Shown: positions 10,980 through 22,800 of the stretch, piece by piece
Numbering within the stretch: position 1 is the first letter of the stretch
Layout: each line of letters opens with the position of its first letter
Assembly: GCF_029852145.1 (NCBI RefSeq)
Contig: NC_079977.1
Coordinates: forward strand, 21,950,781 to 22,014,780
Reading direction: 5' to 3'
Length of the DNA stretch: 64,000 nt
Source of the DNA: Microplitis mediator
Taxonomy: Eukaryota > Arthropoda > Insecta > Hymenoptera > Braconidae
Translations under genes and position numbers: made by a program
Notes under the pieces: model-generated
The model's database searches: none
Told to the model about the DNA's origin: nothing
What the model saw: only the letters and a program-made list of their open reading frames with translations

Positions 10980-12480
10980 ACATTTTTTTTAAGGAAAATT
11001 TGTTGGAAAATTTTGTTTGTTATAATAGAAAATCTTTGGAAAAATTGAGTTTTCTTTTTGGAAAATTTTTAATCAAATTCAATATCTAGAGAATAATAAA
11101 ATTGATCGAAAGGAAAAATTTTGAAAATTTTAGGAAAATTGATTTTTAACTCGAGAAAATTTGGAAAGTAAATGAAAACTCATTTTTCTTTATGGAAAAG
11201 TCGGAAAACACTTTTATAAATTTTTTTCACTGGAAAAACGAAAAATTTTAATTTTTATTCTTTGAGTTGCTGGGAAAAATAAGAAAATCTATGAAAAACT
11301 TAATTTTATTAAAGAAAATTGTGATATTGACGGAAAACTCATTTTCTTCGTGGAAAATTTTATAAAAGAGTGGTTCAAAAAATTTTCTGAAATGAAGAAC
11401 TGGAATGCAAATTGAGTCAAATATTTTCCGTCGGAAAATTACTAAATTCAAAAGAAATTCAATTTTCCGTATGAAAATAATGAAAATTGGCTGAAAATAA
11501 TTTTTTTCTCGAAAAATCATTCAAGTCACGTTGGAAAATTCAGAAAATATTTGAATAGACGCGGAAAATTATCAGAAAATACATTTTCAATGAAAAATTT
11601 TCTTTGTGAATTAGAAAATAGAATTTTCCAGACAGAAATTAGAAAATCGTCAGAAAAATCAATGGAAATCTATTTTTGATGCAAAAATTTTATATTATCT
11701 TCAAAAAATATTTTTCCACAGGAAAAAAGGAAAAGTTTCTGAAAAAAAAATTTATTTTCCTGGAAAAATGATGAAATTTTCTGAAAAAAATTATTTTCAG
11801 TTAAAATTGTGAAATCCGAAGGAAATATTTTATTTTTACGCAATAATTTTACGAAACTCATGAAAACTTTTCATTTCACTCGGAAAATTCATTAGAAAAA
11901 AATCATTTTACTGGGAAACTCGAGAAAATCTTTAAAAAAATTTATTTTTATTCGAAATATTGAAAATTTCCCGGAAAAAATTATTATTTATCAGAAAAAT
12001 TGAAAAATTCATAGAAAATAATTATTTTCCGCGATATTTTCAAACAAAAAATCATGAAAATTTTCATTTCACCCGGAAAATTGTAAATTTTTAAGAAAAA
12101 AAGTTATTTTACTGGGAAAATCGAGAAAATCTTAGAAAAAATTCGTTTTTATTCGAAATATTGAAAATTTCCCGGAAAAAATTCTTATTTATCAGAAAAA
12201 TTGAAAAGTTCATAGAAAATAATTATTTTCCGCGATATTTTCAAACAAAAAATCATGAAAATTTTCATTTCACCCGGAAAATTGTAAATTTTCAAGAAAA
12301 AAAGTTATTTTACTGGGAAAATCGAGAAAATCTTAGAAAAAATTCGTTTTTATTCGAAGCATTGAAAATTTTCCGAAAAAAATTCTTGTTTATCCGAAAA
12401 ATTCATACAAAATAATTTATTTTCTGCTATATATTCAATTAAAAATCGTGAAAATTTTTCGTTTCACCGAAAAATTTCAA
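10980..12480. repeat. GGAAAATT low-complexity tract with ~200-bp tandem units
   Basis: GGAAAATT-type phrases recur throughout. From about 11900 to 12460 three units of about 200 bp are clear (GAAATATTGAAAATTTCCCG at 11954 and 12154, degenerate at 12355). Open frames here are Phe/Lys/Asn-rich and domain-free. Confidence 0.75.
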
Positions 12481-13340
12481 GATTTCTACAGAAAAAAATA
12501 TTCTCCCTCCGTGAAACTAAAAAAGATCGAAGAAATGTATCAGGAAATATCTCTATGAAAAATCCCATTTCCACAACCGGGAAAAAATAAAAAATTATAT
12601 TAAAAAAAATTCTCTTAAGTTTTTCTGCAAAATCATCTCGGCAACAAACAGACACGAGTTTCTTTAAATTTTCCGTCCCTTTTAACTCCAGCGCATATAT
12701 ATTTCTAAGCAATCTATACTCCTGCAATAGTAGAAAAAATGTATATAAGTATAAAATATATATACATACAGCCGCTGACAGATCATTTCTCATATTTATT
12801 TCTATTCTTTTTAATTTTATTTCAAAAGCATTTTCATCCCTAACGACCGATCATCATAATAACTACTCCATTACTTGCAAAAATTCATATATATTTATAA
12901 CTATGTGTATTAATAATCCGGGTGGGTTTTAGTAAAGAATATATAATACATATATATGACAAAAAAAATAAAATAGGCCGAGAATAAATTTTCACTCCAC
13001 TGTTTGCCTGTCACGAATTCTAGTGACAAATATATGTCTATATATATATAGATATATATGAGTTACTGGATTGATGTCTATTTTTGTGAGACCTTGTAAG
13101 GAAGCTAATTAATGTTCTTATAAGTTGGGGTAGTTATTTTTGGGGGAGAATTGATTTAAATTGATTTTTAGGGAGGGCGCGGGCCGACGGGATTAAGATT
13201 TTTTTGGGAAATTTTTGGAAAAAAAAATTAAAGGACTCGAGGAAGGGCGAGAGCAAATTTTAGGACAAAAAATTGGTAGTTGAGAAAAAAAAGTGAGGGT
13301 TAGAATTCGAGACCGCGGAATTGGAATTTTTTAGAAAAAG
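12480..13340. other. AT-rich intron, nothing coding
   Basis: (TA)n stretches at 12740-12770 and 13025-13060 (the latter a hairpin) and unique sequence. No supported gene. Confidence 0.5.
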
Positions 13341-14790
13341 TCGCGGGAAATTTGAAATTTTTGAAAAATTTGGCGGCTGTTCTGATTGCTTCAGATACTT
13401 GTCCTTGGGCTGGGAAGTTACTTTAATCTTTGCTCTATACCTCTGAAAATTTTTATCTTTTAATCTCTAGTTGCATGAGAGCTGAAGATTTTAAAAGATT
13501 TCAAAATAAAAACCGCGAAAATCCGCGAATTTCGTGATTTAAGATTCAAAACTTCATAACCGGCTCCAATTACTCTAGAGTCTGCTTCTTGGTCTCAAAA
13601 GTGTCTTTAGTCCTTCCTCTATATACCTGAAAATTTTTGTTCCTTAATCTGGAGTAACTTCTAAGTTACAAGTTTTTAAAAACCGCCCGATAAAAAACCG
13701 CGAAATTTAGCGAATTTACAATTTAAATTTCAAAAATTCATAACTCTGGTTCTTATTACCTTAGAATCTTGATCTTGGTCTCAAAATTTCCTACGATCCT
13801 TCCTCTCTGACCGTGTAAATTTTCATTTCTTAATATCCAGTGGCCTCAGAGCTACAAATTTTCACAAACTCTCCCAATAGAAACCGCGAAATTCCGCGAA
13901 TTTTGAATTATAAATTTCATAAATTTAGAACTCCGGCCCAAATTACCCTAGAGACTTCGTCTTGGTCTCAAAAGTTTCTTTACTCCGTCCTCTATAACCT
14001 CCTCAATTTTCATTCCTTAAACTCCAGTAGATTTTCAGCTCCAAATTTTTGAAAATCGCTCCAAAGAAAAACTACGAAATTTTGCAAACTTACAATTCAA
14101 ATTTCAAAAATTCATAACTCTGGTCCTAATTACCCCAGAGTCTTCTTCTTGGTCTCAAAAGTTTCTTCAATCCCTCCTCTATAACCCTGTAAATTTTCAT
14201 TTCTTAATCCCCAGTCATTCCAACCCAACAAATTTTTAAAACTTAAAAACTAAAAACCGCGAATTCAAAATTTCGACTTTAAAAATTCATAACTTCCGTT
14301 CTAATTACCCTAGAACCTTCTTCTTGGTCTCAAAATTTTCGTTAAACCTTTCTCTATAACCTCCGAAAATTTCATTCCTTAATCTCCAGTAGTTACTAAG
14401 CTACAAATTTTCAAAAATTTCTCCCTTAAAAAAAACCGCGAAATTTTGCGCTTTTAGAATTTAAATTTCAAAAATTCATAACTCCGGTTTGAATTATCCC
14501 AGAGACTTCTTCTTGGTCTCAAAAGTTTCTTCAATCTGTCTTCTATAACCTCCGAAAATTTAATTTCTTAATCTCCAGTAGTTACTAAGCTACAAATTTT
14601 CAAAAATTTCTCCCTTAAAAAAAACCGCGAGAATCCGCGAAATTGAAATTTAAATTTCAAAAATTCATAACTTCGGTTTTAATTACTCTAGAACCTTCTT
14701 CGTGGTCTCAAAATTTTCTCCAAAACTTCCTCTATACCCCTCTAAATTTTCACTCCTCAATCTCGCGTCATTTACGAAATAAAAATTCGC
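13340..14790. repeat. Repeat A array (minus orientation), ~8 monomers
   Basis: Phrases TTCATAACTCTGGTTC, GACTTCTTCTTGGTCTC, CCTCCTCTATAACC and TTAATCTCCAGTAG recur every 170-185 bases. Confidence 0.93.
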
Positions 14791-15012
14791 AGTCAACCAT
14801 AAAAAATAAAAGTAAATAAAAATTACTAAATAAAGTCTTCAAACTCGATACATAAATAGTGACGTGAAAGAGGGTGTTGTCAGCCATTATCGTGAGTTAA
14901 AGTAACGAATTTTAAGCAGACAATGGCCGCTACTCGTTAATGTAATAGGCATCGAAAAAGGTGCGACCTTCTTCTGGTAACCACTCAAAGTCAAACCGCC
15001 TTGAGAATAAAA

Positions 15013-15047
<35 letters not shown>

Positions 15048-15102
15048 ACCTTTATTATTATTTTTTTTTTTATCCTTTTATGCTTCATCGACGATCATCT
15101 CT

Positions 15103-15142
<40 letters not shown>

Positions 15143-15330
15143 AATATTCTTAGGCTTTTAACCATCTCCAGAACTCGTCACGCAGGTGAATTATTTTTAC
15201 CTGCACCGATGCCCTTTTTCTCGAGTTATGAAGCTAAGAATATTTTAACGTTCATTATTGTGTATATATAACTATTTTATATATTTTTTTATTTATATAT
15301 TTATATAGTGTAGGCTAGCTCTAAAATATA
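14790..15330. other. unique segment with poly(A) and (TA)n tracts
   Basis: GGGTGTTGTCAGCCATTATCG and GGTGCGACCTTCTTCTGG, then a ~27-base A-run (about 15019-15045) and a (TA)n run at 15105-15137. The short frames over these tracts are simple-sequence artefacts. Confidence 0.5.
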
Positions 15331-16085
15331 AGACGTTAATTCTAAAATTTTGAATTTCGCGGTTTTTTAATTTTTAAACTTTGGAAAATTTGTAGCTCTG
15401 AGGTTAATAGAGAATAAGGAATGAAAATTTAGAGGTGTATAGAGGAAGGATTAGAGAAAATTTTGAGACCAAGAAGAAGTCCCTGGGGTAATTAGGGCCG
15501 GAGTTATGAATTTTTGAAATTTGAATCAAATATTCGCGGTTTTTTATTTTATGAATTTTTAAAAATTTGTAGCTCTGAGGGTATTGGAGATTAAGAAATG
15601 AAAATTTACAGGGTTATAGAGGAAGGATCAAAGAAAATTTTGAGACCTCAAAAAAGTCTCTACGGTAATTAGGACCAGAGTTATGAATTTTTGAAATTTA
15701 AATTTGAAATCCGCGGATTTTCGCGGTTTCTTATTTTTTACTTTTTATAAATTTCTAGCTCTGAGGCTATTGGAGATTAAGAAACGAAAATTTAGAGGTA
15801 TATAGAGTCAGGATCAAAGAAAATTTTGAGACCTCAAAAAAGTCTCTTCGGTAATTAGGACCAGAGTTATAAATTTTTGAAATTTAAATTTTAAATCCGC
15901 GGATTTTCGCGGTTTCTTATGTTTCAATTTTTGAAAATTTCTAGCTCTGAGACATCGGAGATTAAGGGCTCAAATTTTCCAGGGATATAGAGGAATGATT
16001 ACAGAAAATTTTCAGCCCTCAAAGAAGTCTCTAGTGCAATTAGAACCGTAGATATGAATTTTTGAAACTCTGATCAAAAATGAAA
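15330..16085. repeat. Repeat A array (plus orientation), ~4 monomers
   Basis: GTAGCTCTGAGG, GGAAGGATCAAAGAAAATTT, GAGACCTCAAAAAAGTCTCT and AAATCCGCGGATTTTCGCGG recur. Confidence 0.92.
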
Positions 16086-16109
16086 TAATAAATCCACGTA
16101 ATTTATTTT

Positions 16110-16440
16110 TAAAAAATAAAATAAAATATCCAGCGATCAAGGGTAGGAGATCGAGAGCCAGGATTGGTGATAGGGCGGAGTCACCGAGGGGTTCAGTAGC
16201 CAAGCAGGTGTATCCCACATCCCCTTTTGTAAATTGGTTCCATTTTTTATCCTCTTTCTCATCCCCACCCTCGACTTTCTTCGAATCCGGTCCTCGCCGC
16301 TCGCGAGTCAGTCCTCGAGTGACGATCTTTGACGTCAAACCTAATTTCGCACCGTCATTATTCGTTATTACGCGTAATTAGATCGTGAGTGTTTTAATTT
16401 TAAGAAAAAAAAAAAAACTTACCCGCGAGTTTTAAATTTT
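16110..16440. promoter_or_regulatory. GC-richer unique segment just upstream of cnc exon a
   Basis: About 300 non-repeat bases (GTCACCGAGGGG, TCCTCGCCGCTCGCGAGTCA, GTGACGATCTTTGACGTCA) lie directly 5' of the first visible cnc exon. The TTTGACGTCA at about 16329 contains a CRE palindrome (TGACGTCA). It could be an alternative promoter or a conserved intronic element. No in-frame start leads into the exon. An open minus-strand frame across it has no recognisable domain. Confidence 0.3.
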
Positions 16441-16517
16441 AAAAAAAATTTTGTGAAAATGCGATGAGAAGAGATGAAGTAACAAGTGGTGAATTTTGTG
16501 GTTGGTTTTAATTACAG

Positions 16518-16822
16518 GTGAATATATATTAGAAAGTCCAATTAGCGGAACTAGTGCCAGTGAAAGTACGTCGACTAGATTGGAAGCTGGAGTCCAAGTC
16601 GGGGCATTAAATGACCCGGAAATCGGACTTACTAGTGAGGATTCATTGGGACTGAGCAATAATTTTGGGCTAGAAGATGACTTTCCGTCGGAACTGTTGA
16701 GCGATAGTTTGCTCGCTGGCTCTGGTGTTGAGGGACTTCTTTGTAACGACTCGCTGGGACTTCCCGACGGGTTCAATCTTGAAGAAGCTCTACAGCTTGT
16801 GGGGCTCAATGAACAACCAGAG
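16518..16822 (+). CDS. cnc: cnc coding exon a (first visible)
   Basis: The acceptor is TTTTAATTACAG and the donor CCAGAG|GTAAAA; incoming phase is 1 and outgoing phase 0. It encodes GEYILESPISG..., an acidic Ser/Leu-rich activation segment, and ends FNLEEALQLVGLNEQPE, a block typical of Cnc proteins. The opening G-E would complete an ETGE KEAP1-binding motif if the upstream exon ends in ...ET plus G (inference). There is no Met in frame, so an upstream exon must supply the start. Confidence 0.93.
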
Positions 16823-19800
16823 GTAAAAAAACATTTTTTGTTTCAGACTACTGTTGACTTCAAAATTTTTATCAACTTTTTGCAATGAAATCATTTGAAT
16901 TTGAATTAGAAAAATGTTTAGTGAAATTCGAAAAAAAAAATTTTGAGTCAACTGTTGACTTGAAAATTTTGTCAACTTTTTGTAAAAAAATCATTTGAAT
17001 TTGAATTAGAAAAAATTTTAGTAAAATTTGAAAGAAAACAAATTTTGAGTCAACTGTTGACTTAGAAATTTTGTCAACTTTTTGTAAAAAAATCATTTGA
17101 ATTTGAATTAGAATAAATTTTAGTAAAATTCGGAAGATAACAAATTTTGAGTCAACTGTTGACTTAGAAATTTTGTCAACTTTTTGTAAAAAAATCATTT
17201 TAATTTGAATCAGAAAAAATTTTAGTGAAATTTAAGAAAAAATTTTTTTGAGTCAACTGTTGACTCAAAAATTTTTGTCAACTGCATTGTTAATATTTTA
17301 CATAAATCGTTGACTTGAGAATCAAAAAAGAAAATTTTATTTGACATTTGAATCAGAAAAAAATTTTAAGTCAACTGTTGAGTTAAAATTTTTAGTCAAC
17401 ATTTTCTCAAAAAAGTGTTTAGAAGTTGAATTAGAAAAAAAAATTTTGTCAAATTTGAAAATTTAATTTTTTAGTCAACTGTTGGCTTGAAATATATCTT
17501 ATTAACTTCTGTTGACTCGCAATATAAATTTTAAATTGTCAACTCGAAGTGTTGACTTCGGATTCATATGTTGAGGTCCATTTTTTATCAACTCTGTTCT
17601 CTCATAATCAACATCAACATTTAAAAAATTATAAACTGAGTCAACACCAGCATTAACATAATAAATTTCATAATCAACTTAGTAAATATTTTAGAAGTAA
17701 AAAAAAATCAATCAACTTTAAGTCAACTAGTCAACTATTCCTTAAAATAAATGCTAGTCAACATCTCAACAAGTCAACTTCTGAGTCAACAAGTCACCCT
17801 TTCCTTAAAAACATTTCTAGTCAAATCCTGAATAATAAATAAAAATAAAAATTCACTAAAATAAGAAATTAACATAAAAAATCAACTTGTAAGTCAACAA
17901 GTCAACTCTTTCTTAAAAAAATTTCTAGTCAAATCCTAAATTATAAATGAAAATGAAAATTCCTTAAAATAAATAATTAAAGACAACCCTCAACTTGTGA
18001 GTCAACACTCAACTTGTGAGTCAACACTCAACTTGTGAGTCAATGAGTCAACTTTTGAGTCAACAAGTCAACTCTTCCCTTAGAAAAATTTCTAGTTAAA
18101 TATTAAATTATCGATAAAAATAAAAATTCCTAAAAATAAAAAATTAAAATCAACACTCAGGTTAAGTCAACACTCAACTTTTGAGTCAACAAGTCTTTCT
18201 GAGTCAACAAGTCAACTTTTTTCTTAAAAAATTTCTAGTCAAATCCTAAATTACAAATGAAAATAAAAATTCCTTACAATAAAAAACTAAAGTCAACACT
18301 CAACTTGTGAGTCAACGAGTCAACTTTTGAGTCAACAAGTCAACTCTTCCCTTAGAAAAATTTCTAGTTAAATCTTAAATTATCAATAAAAATAAAAATT
18401 CCTTAAAATTAAAAATTAAAGTCAACACTCAACTTTTGAGTCAACAAGTCAACATTTAACTCACCGTCAACTTCCTTAAACTCAACAGGAAAAAGAATTA
18501 AAAAAACGTGACCGTGTAGGACCGAGATTGCGCAAACAAGACGAGCCATCTTCATCAACATCAACATCAGTCTCAACTTTAAACTCAACCTTAACCTCAA
18601 CATCTTTAATCGAAGACGAAATTGACGACATGATTCACACACCCCAGTATCATTCCCACCCACATTCGCACCATCGTCACTATCAGGTAATTTCTTATCA
18701 ACTTTATCAACATTTTTATTTTCAAATTCTTCCCCCGTTTAATTCGTTCCCGCCATTTTAAATAAAAGCGCGGGATTTTTAAATTTTTTAAATACAGAGG
18801 CGGTAATTTACGATTTACTTTTACGAGTAATAAAATAGTTTTTTTTAATTTATAACTTTTGCAAGTGGGAGGTTGGGTTATATAATGTATGATATATATA
18901 TCATATATATATGTAATGTTTCATGGGAAACTAATAATTAGCAGTCGTAAGAGAAATTAATGTCTGGCTCAGAATGTTAAGATTTTTATTTTGTGGCGGC
19001 AATTAAAAATTTTTTTTTTGAGTAAAGGGATAGAGGGATGATTAATGAGTAATTAGAGAACTTAAGTAGGGAGTAATTAAAAAAATAAAATTCATTTTGC
19101 ATTTGAAATTGGGGAAATATTTGAATTTTTAGAGGAATTCGTAGAATTTTGAGAGAAAGAATTCAATTTCGAGAAAAGATAAATTTTTTTTTTAATAACT
19201 GAGGTGTGGGTTTTGTAGCTAGTGAAATTCCCTACAAAATGACCTATAACTTTTTACAATTAACTCATGGGAAAGTGACGAAAAAAATTCCCAAAGATAA
19301 AAAAATCCATGGAAAAATTTCTTCTGAAAACTTTTAATTTTCTTCTGAACTTCAATCGAACTTTTGACCCTCAAATAATTTTTTTTCCCAAAAATCTTTG
19401 AAACAAATCTTGTAGCTTATGAAATTCCCTACAAAATGACCTATAACTTTTTACAATTAACTCATGGGAAAGTGACGGAAAAAATTCCCAAAGATAAAAG
19501 AATCTACGGAAGAATTTCTTCTGCAAATTTTTAATTTTTTTCTGAACTTCAATCGAACTTTTGACCCTCAAATAATTTTTTTTCCCAAAAATCTTTGAAA
19601 CAAATCTTGTAGCTTATGAAATTCCCTACAAAATGACCTATAACTTTTTACAATTAACTCATGGGAAAGTGACGGAAAAAATTCCCAAAGATAAAAAAAT
19701 CCATCGAAGAATTTCTCCTCCAAACTTTTAATTTTCTCCTGACGTTTAATCAAACTTTAGACCCTCAAATAATTTTTTTTCCGAAAAATCTTTGAAACAA

Positions 19801-22800
19801 ATCTTGTAGCTTATGAAATTCCCTACAAAATGACCTACTACATTTTCAAATTTCTTCGAAGAAAACTTCGCAAAAATGCTTATGTACAGAAATAGATAAA
19901 AAAATAAAATTTCTGATTTTCCATTAAAAAAAAAAAATAAAAAAAAATGTCAACAAGTTCAATGTCACTCAACAAAACCATAAACACAATAATAATTACA
20001 ATAAATAAATTAATTAATAACAACTTTCAAAAAAAATTCATAAGAAAAAAAAAAAAAATTGCGTAATTTTCAATGTCAATAAAAATAATAATAAACATCT
20101 GTAATAATTAATAATCAATCATTAAACGTAATAATTATCATTTATAAATAATAACAAATTATATTTAAATCCCGCGACATTTCGCGACTTCGCGGTTCCG
20201 CGGGTTCGCGGTTTTTTTTTTTCTCTTTATTTTATTTTATTGAGACGTTTTTTTTTTTGTACTGAGACATGCATGAGTGTAATAACTGATAGTTGATAAT
20301 GATGGAAAACATGGTATATATATTTATATATATATTTATATGAGGAAAGACAAGAGGCCAAGGTGATAAATAAAACCTTGACGTTTTTATATTTTATAAC
20401 TCGTTAATCCGACGGTAGTTTAATAGTACCATTTTTTTTTTAGTTCGTGATGTTACTGAGGAATTTAATGATAATTATTTTTATTGATTAAAGTGATGAT
20501 TATTTAATGAAATTATTTTTAATGTGGAAATTGGGAGAAAAAAATTTTTTTTGAATCGATTTCTGTCTATATAATCATTTTTCAGGAGTTTCCTTTGAGG
20601 AAATTTGAAAAGATAGGAGGTCATTTTGTAGGGAATTTCATAAGCTACAAGATTTGTTTCAAAGATTTTTTGAAAAAAAAATTATTTGAGGGTCAAAAGT
20701 TCGATTAAAGGTCAGGAGAAAATTAAAAGTTTGGAGGAGAAATTCTTCGAAGGATTTTTTTATCTTTGGGAATTTTTGCCGACACTTTCCCATGAGTTAA
20801 TTGTAAAAAGTTATAGGTCATTTTGTAGGGAATTTCATAAGCTACAAGATTTATTTGAATGATTTTTTGGAAAAATAATTATTTGAAGGTCAAAAATGGG
20901 ATCAAAGCTCGAAATGAGAGAGTGAAATTTTTGGAAGATAATTTATGGGGATTTGTTATGGTTAGGAATTTTTTTGGAGGGAGGACATTTCGGAGTATGG
21001 TATAGGAAATTTGTGAGGAATTTATCGAGCTAGTCCATGAGACGGTTTTTTGGAAAAAAAATTGGATTTTGGGAAAAGAAAAATTAAGAGGATTTTTTTC
21101 GGATGTAATTTTATCTATGGAAGGGATTTTGAGGAGTTTGGAGAAAGGGAATTTAATTTCATTGTAGGTCATTTTGTGGGGAATTTAATGAGCTACAAGA
21201 TTTGTTTGAACGATTTTTAGAAAAAAAAATTATTTGAAGGTCATAAGTTCGATTGAAGTTCAGAAGAAAATTAAAAATTCGGAAAAAAATCGTCAAAGGA
21301 AAAAAATAAAATAAATTTGAATAAAAAATAATAATAATACGGATAATAATAAACCGTTAGAGTGTCAACACATGTCAAAACATTTCTAAAAATTAAAAAA
21401 ACACAGGGATAATTTAACGGGCGATAAACAGCAGCCGAAAAATAATAAAATTTCAAAATAATTATTTTTTTCGACACTTTTGTGCCTTCTCGAGCCTGAA
21501 ATAAATTCCACGCATGAGATCATACGTATGTCTCATTAAAATACGTTACCGTGACAGCTGATAGTCCTCTAAGTACTCAATTACTCGACTACTAAATTTT
21601 TTTTTTTTTCTAACTTCAAAATTCGCTTCACATCAAAACCGACGCCAATTTTTATCTTTCATCGCTCATAACTCCGTAAATAATCACAATAGAGGAAAAT
21701 TTCCTAATTGTTTTTCACCAGAATTTTTCCGCTCTACAAAAAAGTAATCAATAAAAATTTCCCTAAACTCAATATTTACAAAGTTACAGCCACTTTTCCA
21801 AAACTCTAGTTCAAATTTCCCATGATTGTCATCTTAGAATTTTTTTTCTCTTAAATTACTCATATCTTTGTAAATAATGATAATAAAAAAAAACGTCATT
21901 CAAATTTTTGATCAGAAATTTTCCGCTCTACAAAAAAGTAATCAATGAAAATTTCCCAAATTTTCATATTTACAAAGTTACAGGCGTTTTAAATAAAAAT
22001 TGAGGAAACTTTTACTTTTATACTGAAAATAAATTCATTTTATTTAAATAAATACAATTATTGTTATTAGTTAAGTAATTAAAGGGGTAATTGAGGTACT
22101 TAAGGGTACACAGATGTAGGATTAATAATAATAACATTAGTGTAAGCTGAGAGACCAATTGGAAGTTAAGAAACCCCTTCTCTTTACGCAGGTAAGAAAA
22201 ATCTACTGTTACTCAGTCTCTGTACATTCAATGCATTCACTTACGTCAGTTCGCTCTCAGGAGTCTCTAGACACGTTTTCTGTAGTCACGTTAACTCGAA
22301 TTTAAAAAAAAAAAAAAGAATTTTCCGGAAAATTTTTTGGAAAATTGGGCCGGAAAATTTCTCGATTTTTTTTAGTGCTTGTGAAAATTTCGGGTAGTGA
22401 TAGATAATTTTTTTAGTGATAGTGAAAAATTGGAAAAGTGGAAAATTTATTTTTGCAACAGGAAAATTCAATGGGAAAATAGAACTTATGAGCCACGTGG
22501 ACGTGGAATGTTGGAGTTTTCTAGTAGACGAGGGATTAATTCAGGTAAAGAAAATTTTCTTTGGGAAATGGAAAATGGGCGAAGAAAATTTTATGGGAAA
22601 CACATTGGGAATGAAAGTTGTGGAGGAAGAGGAAAATTTGTAAGGTTATGGTTGGCAAGTTAGGAAACTGTGGAAAGTGGAAAGTGTTTAATTTTTTTGG
22701 AAAATAGGGTTGAGTAGATTAGGAAATTTTGAAAGAAAATAGAAAATGTGAAAGTGAATTTTGGCTGAGGAAAAGGAAAAGAAAATTTGGAGAAATGAAA

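Noticed and set aside
16012..16338. 108-codon minus-strand open frame
   Set aside because: It crosses Repeat A and unique DNA, with no domain, start context or splice support.
19371..19753. Two near-identical minus-strand frames (LSHELIVKSYRSFCREFHKLQDLF)
   Set aside because: They are Repeat B monomers; adjacent identical frames follow the 197-bp period.
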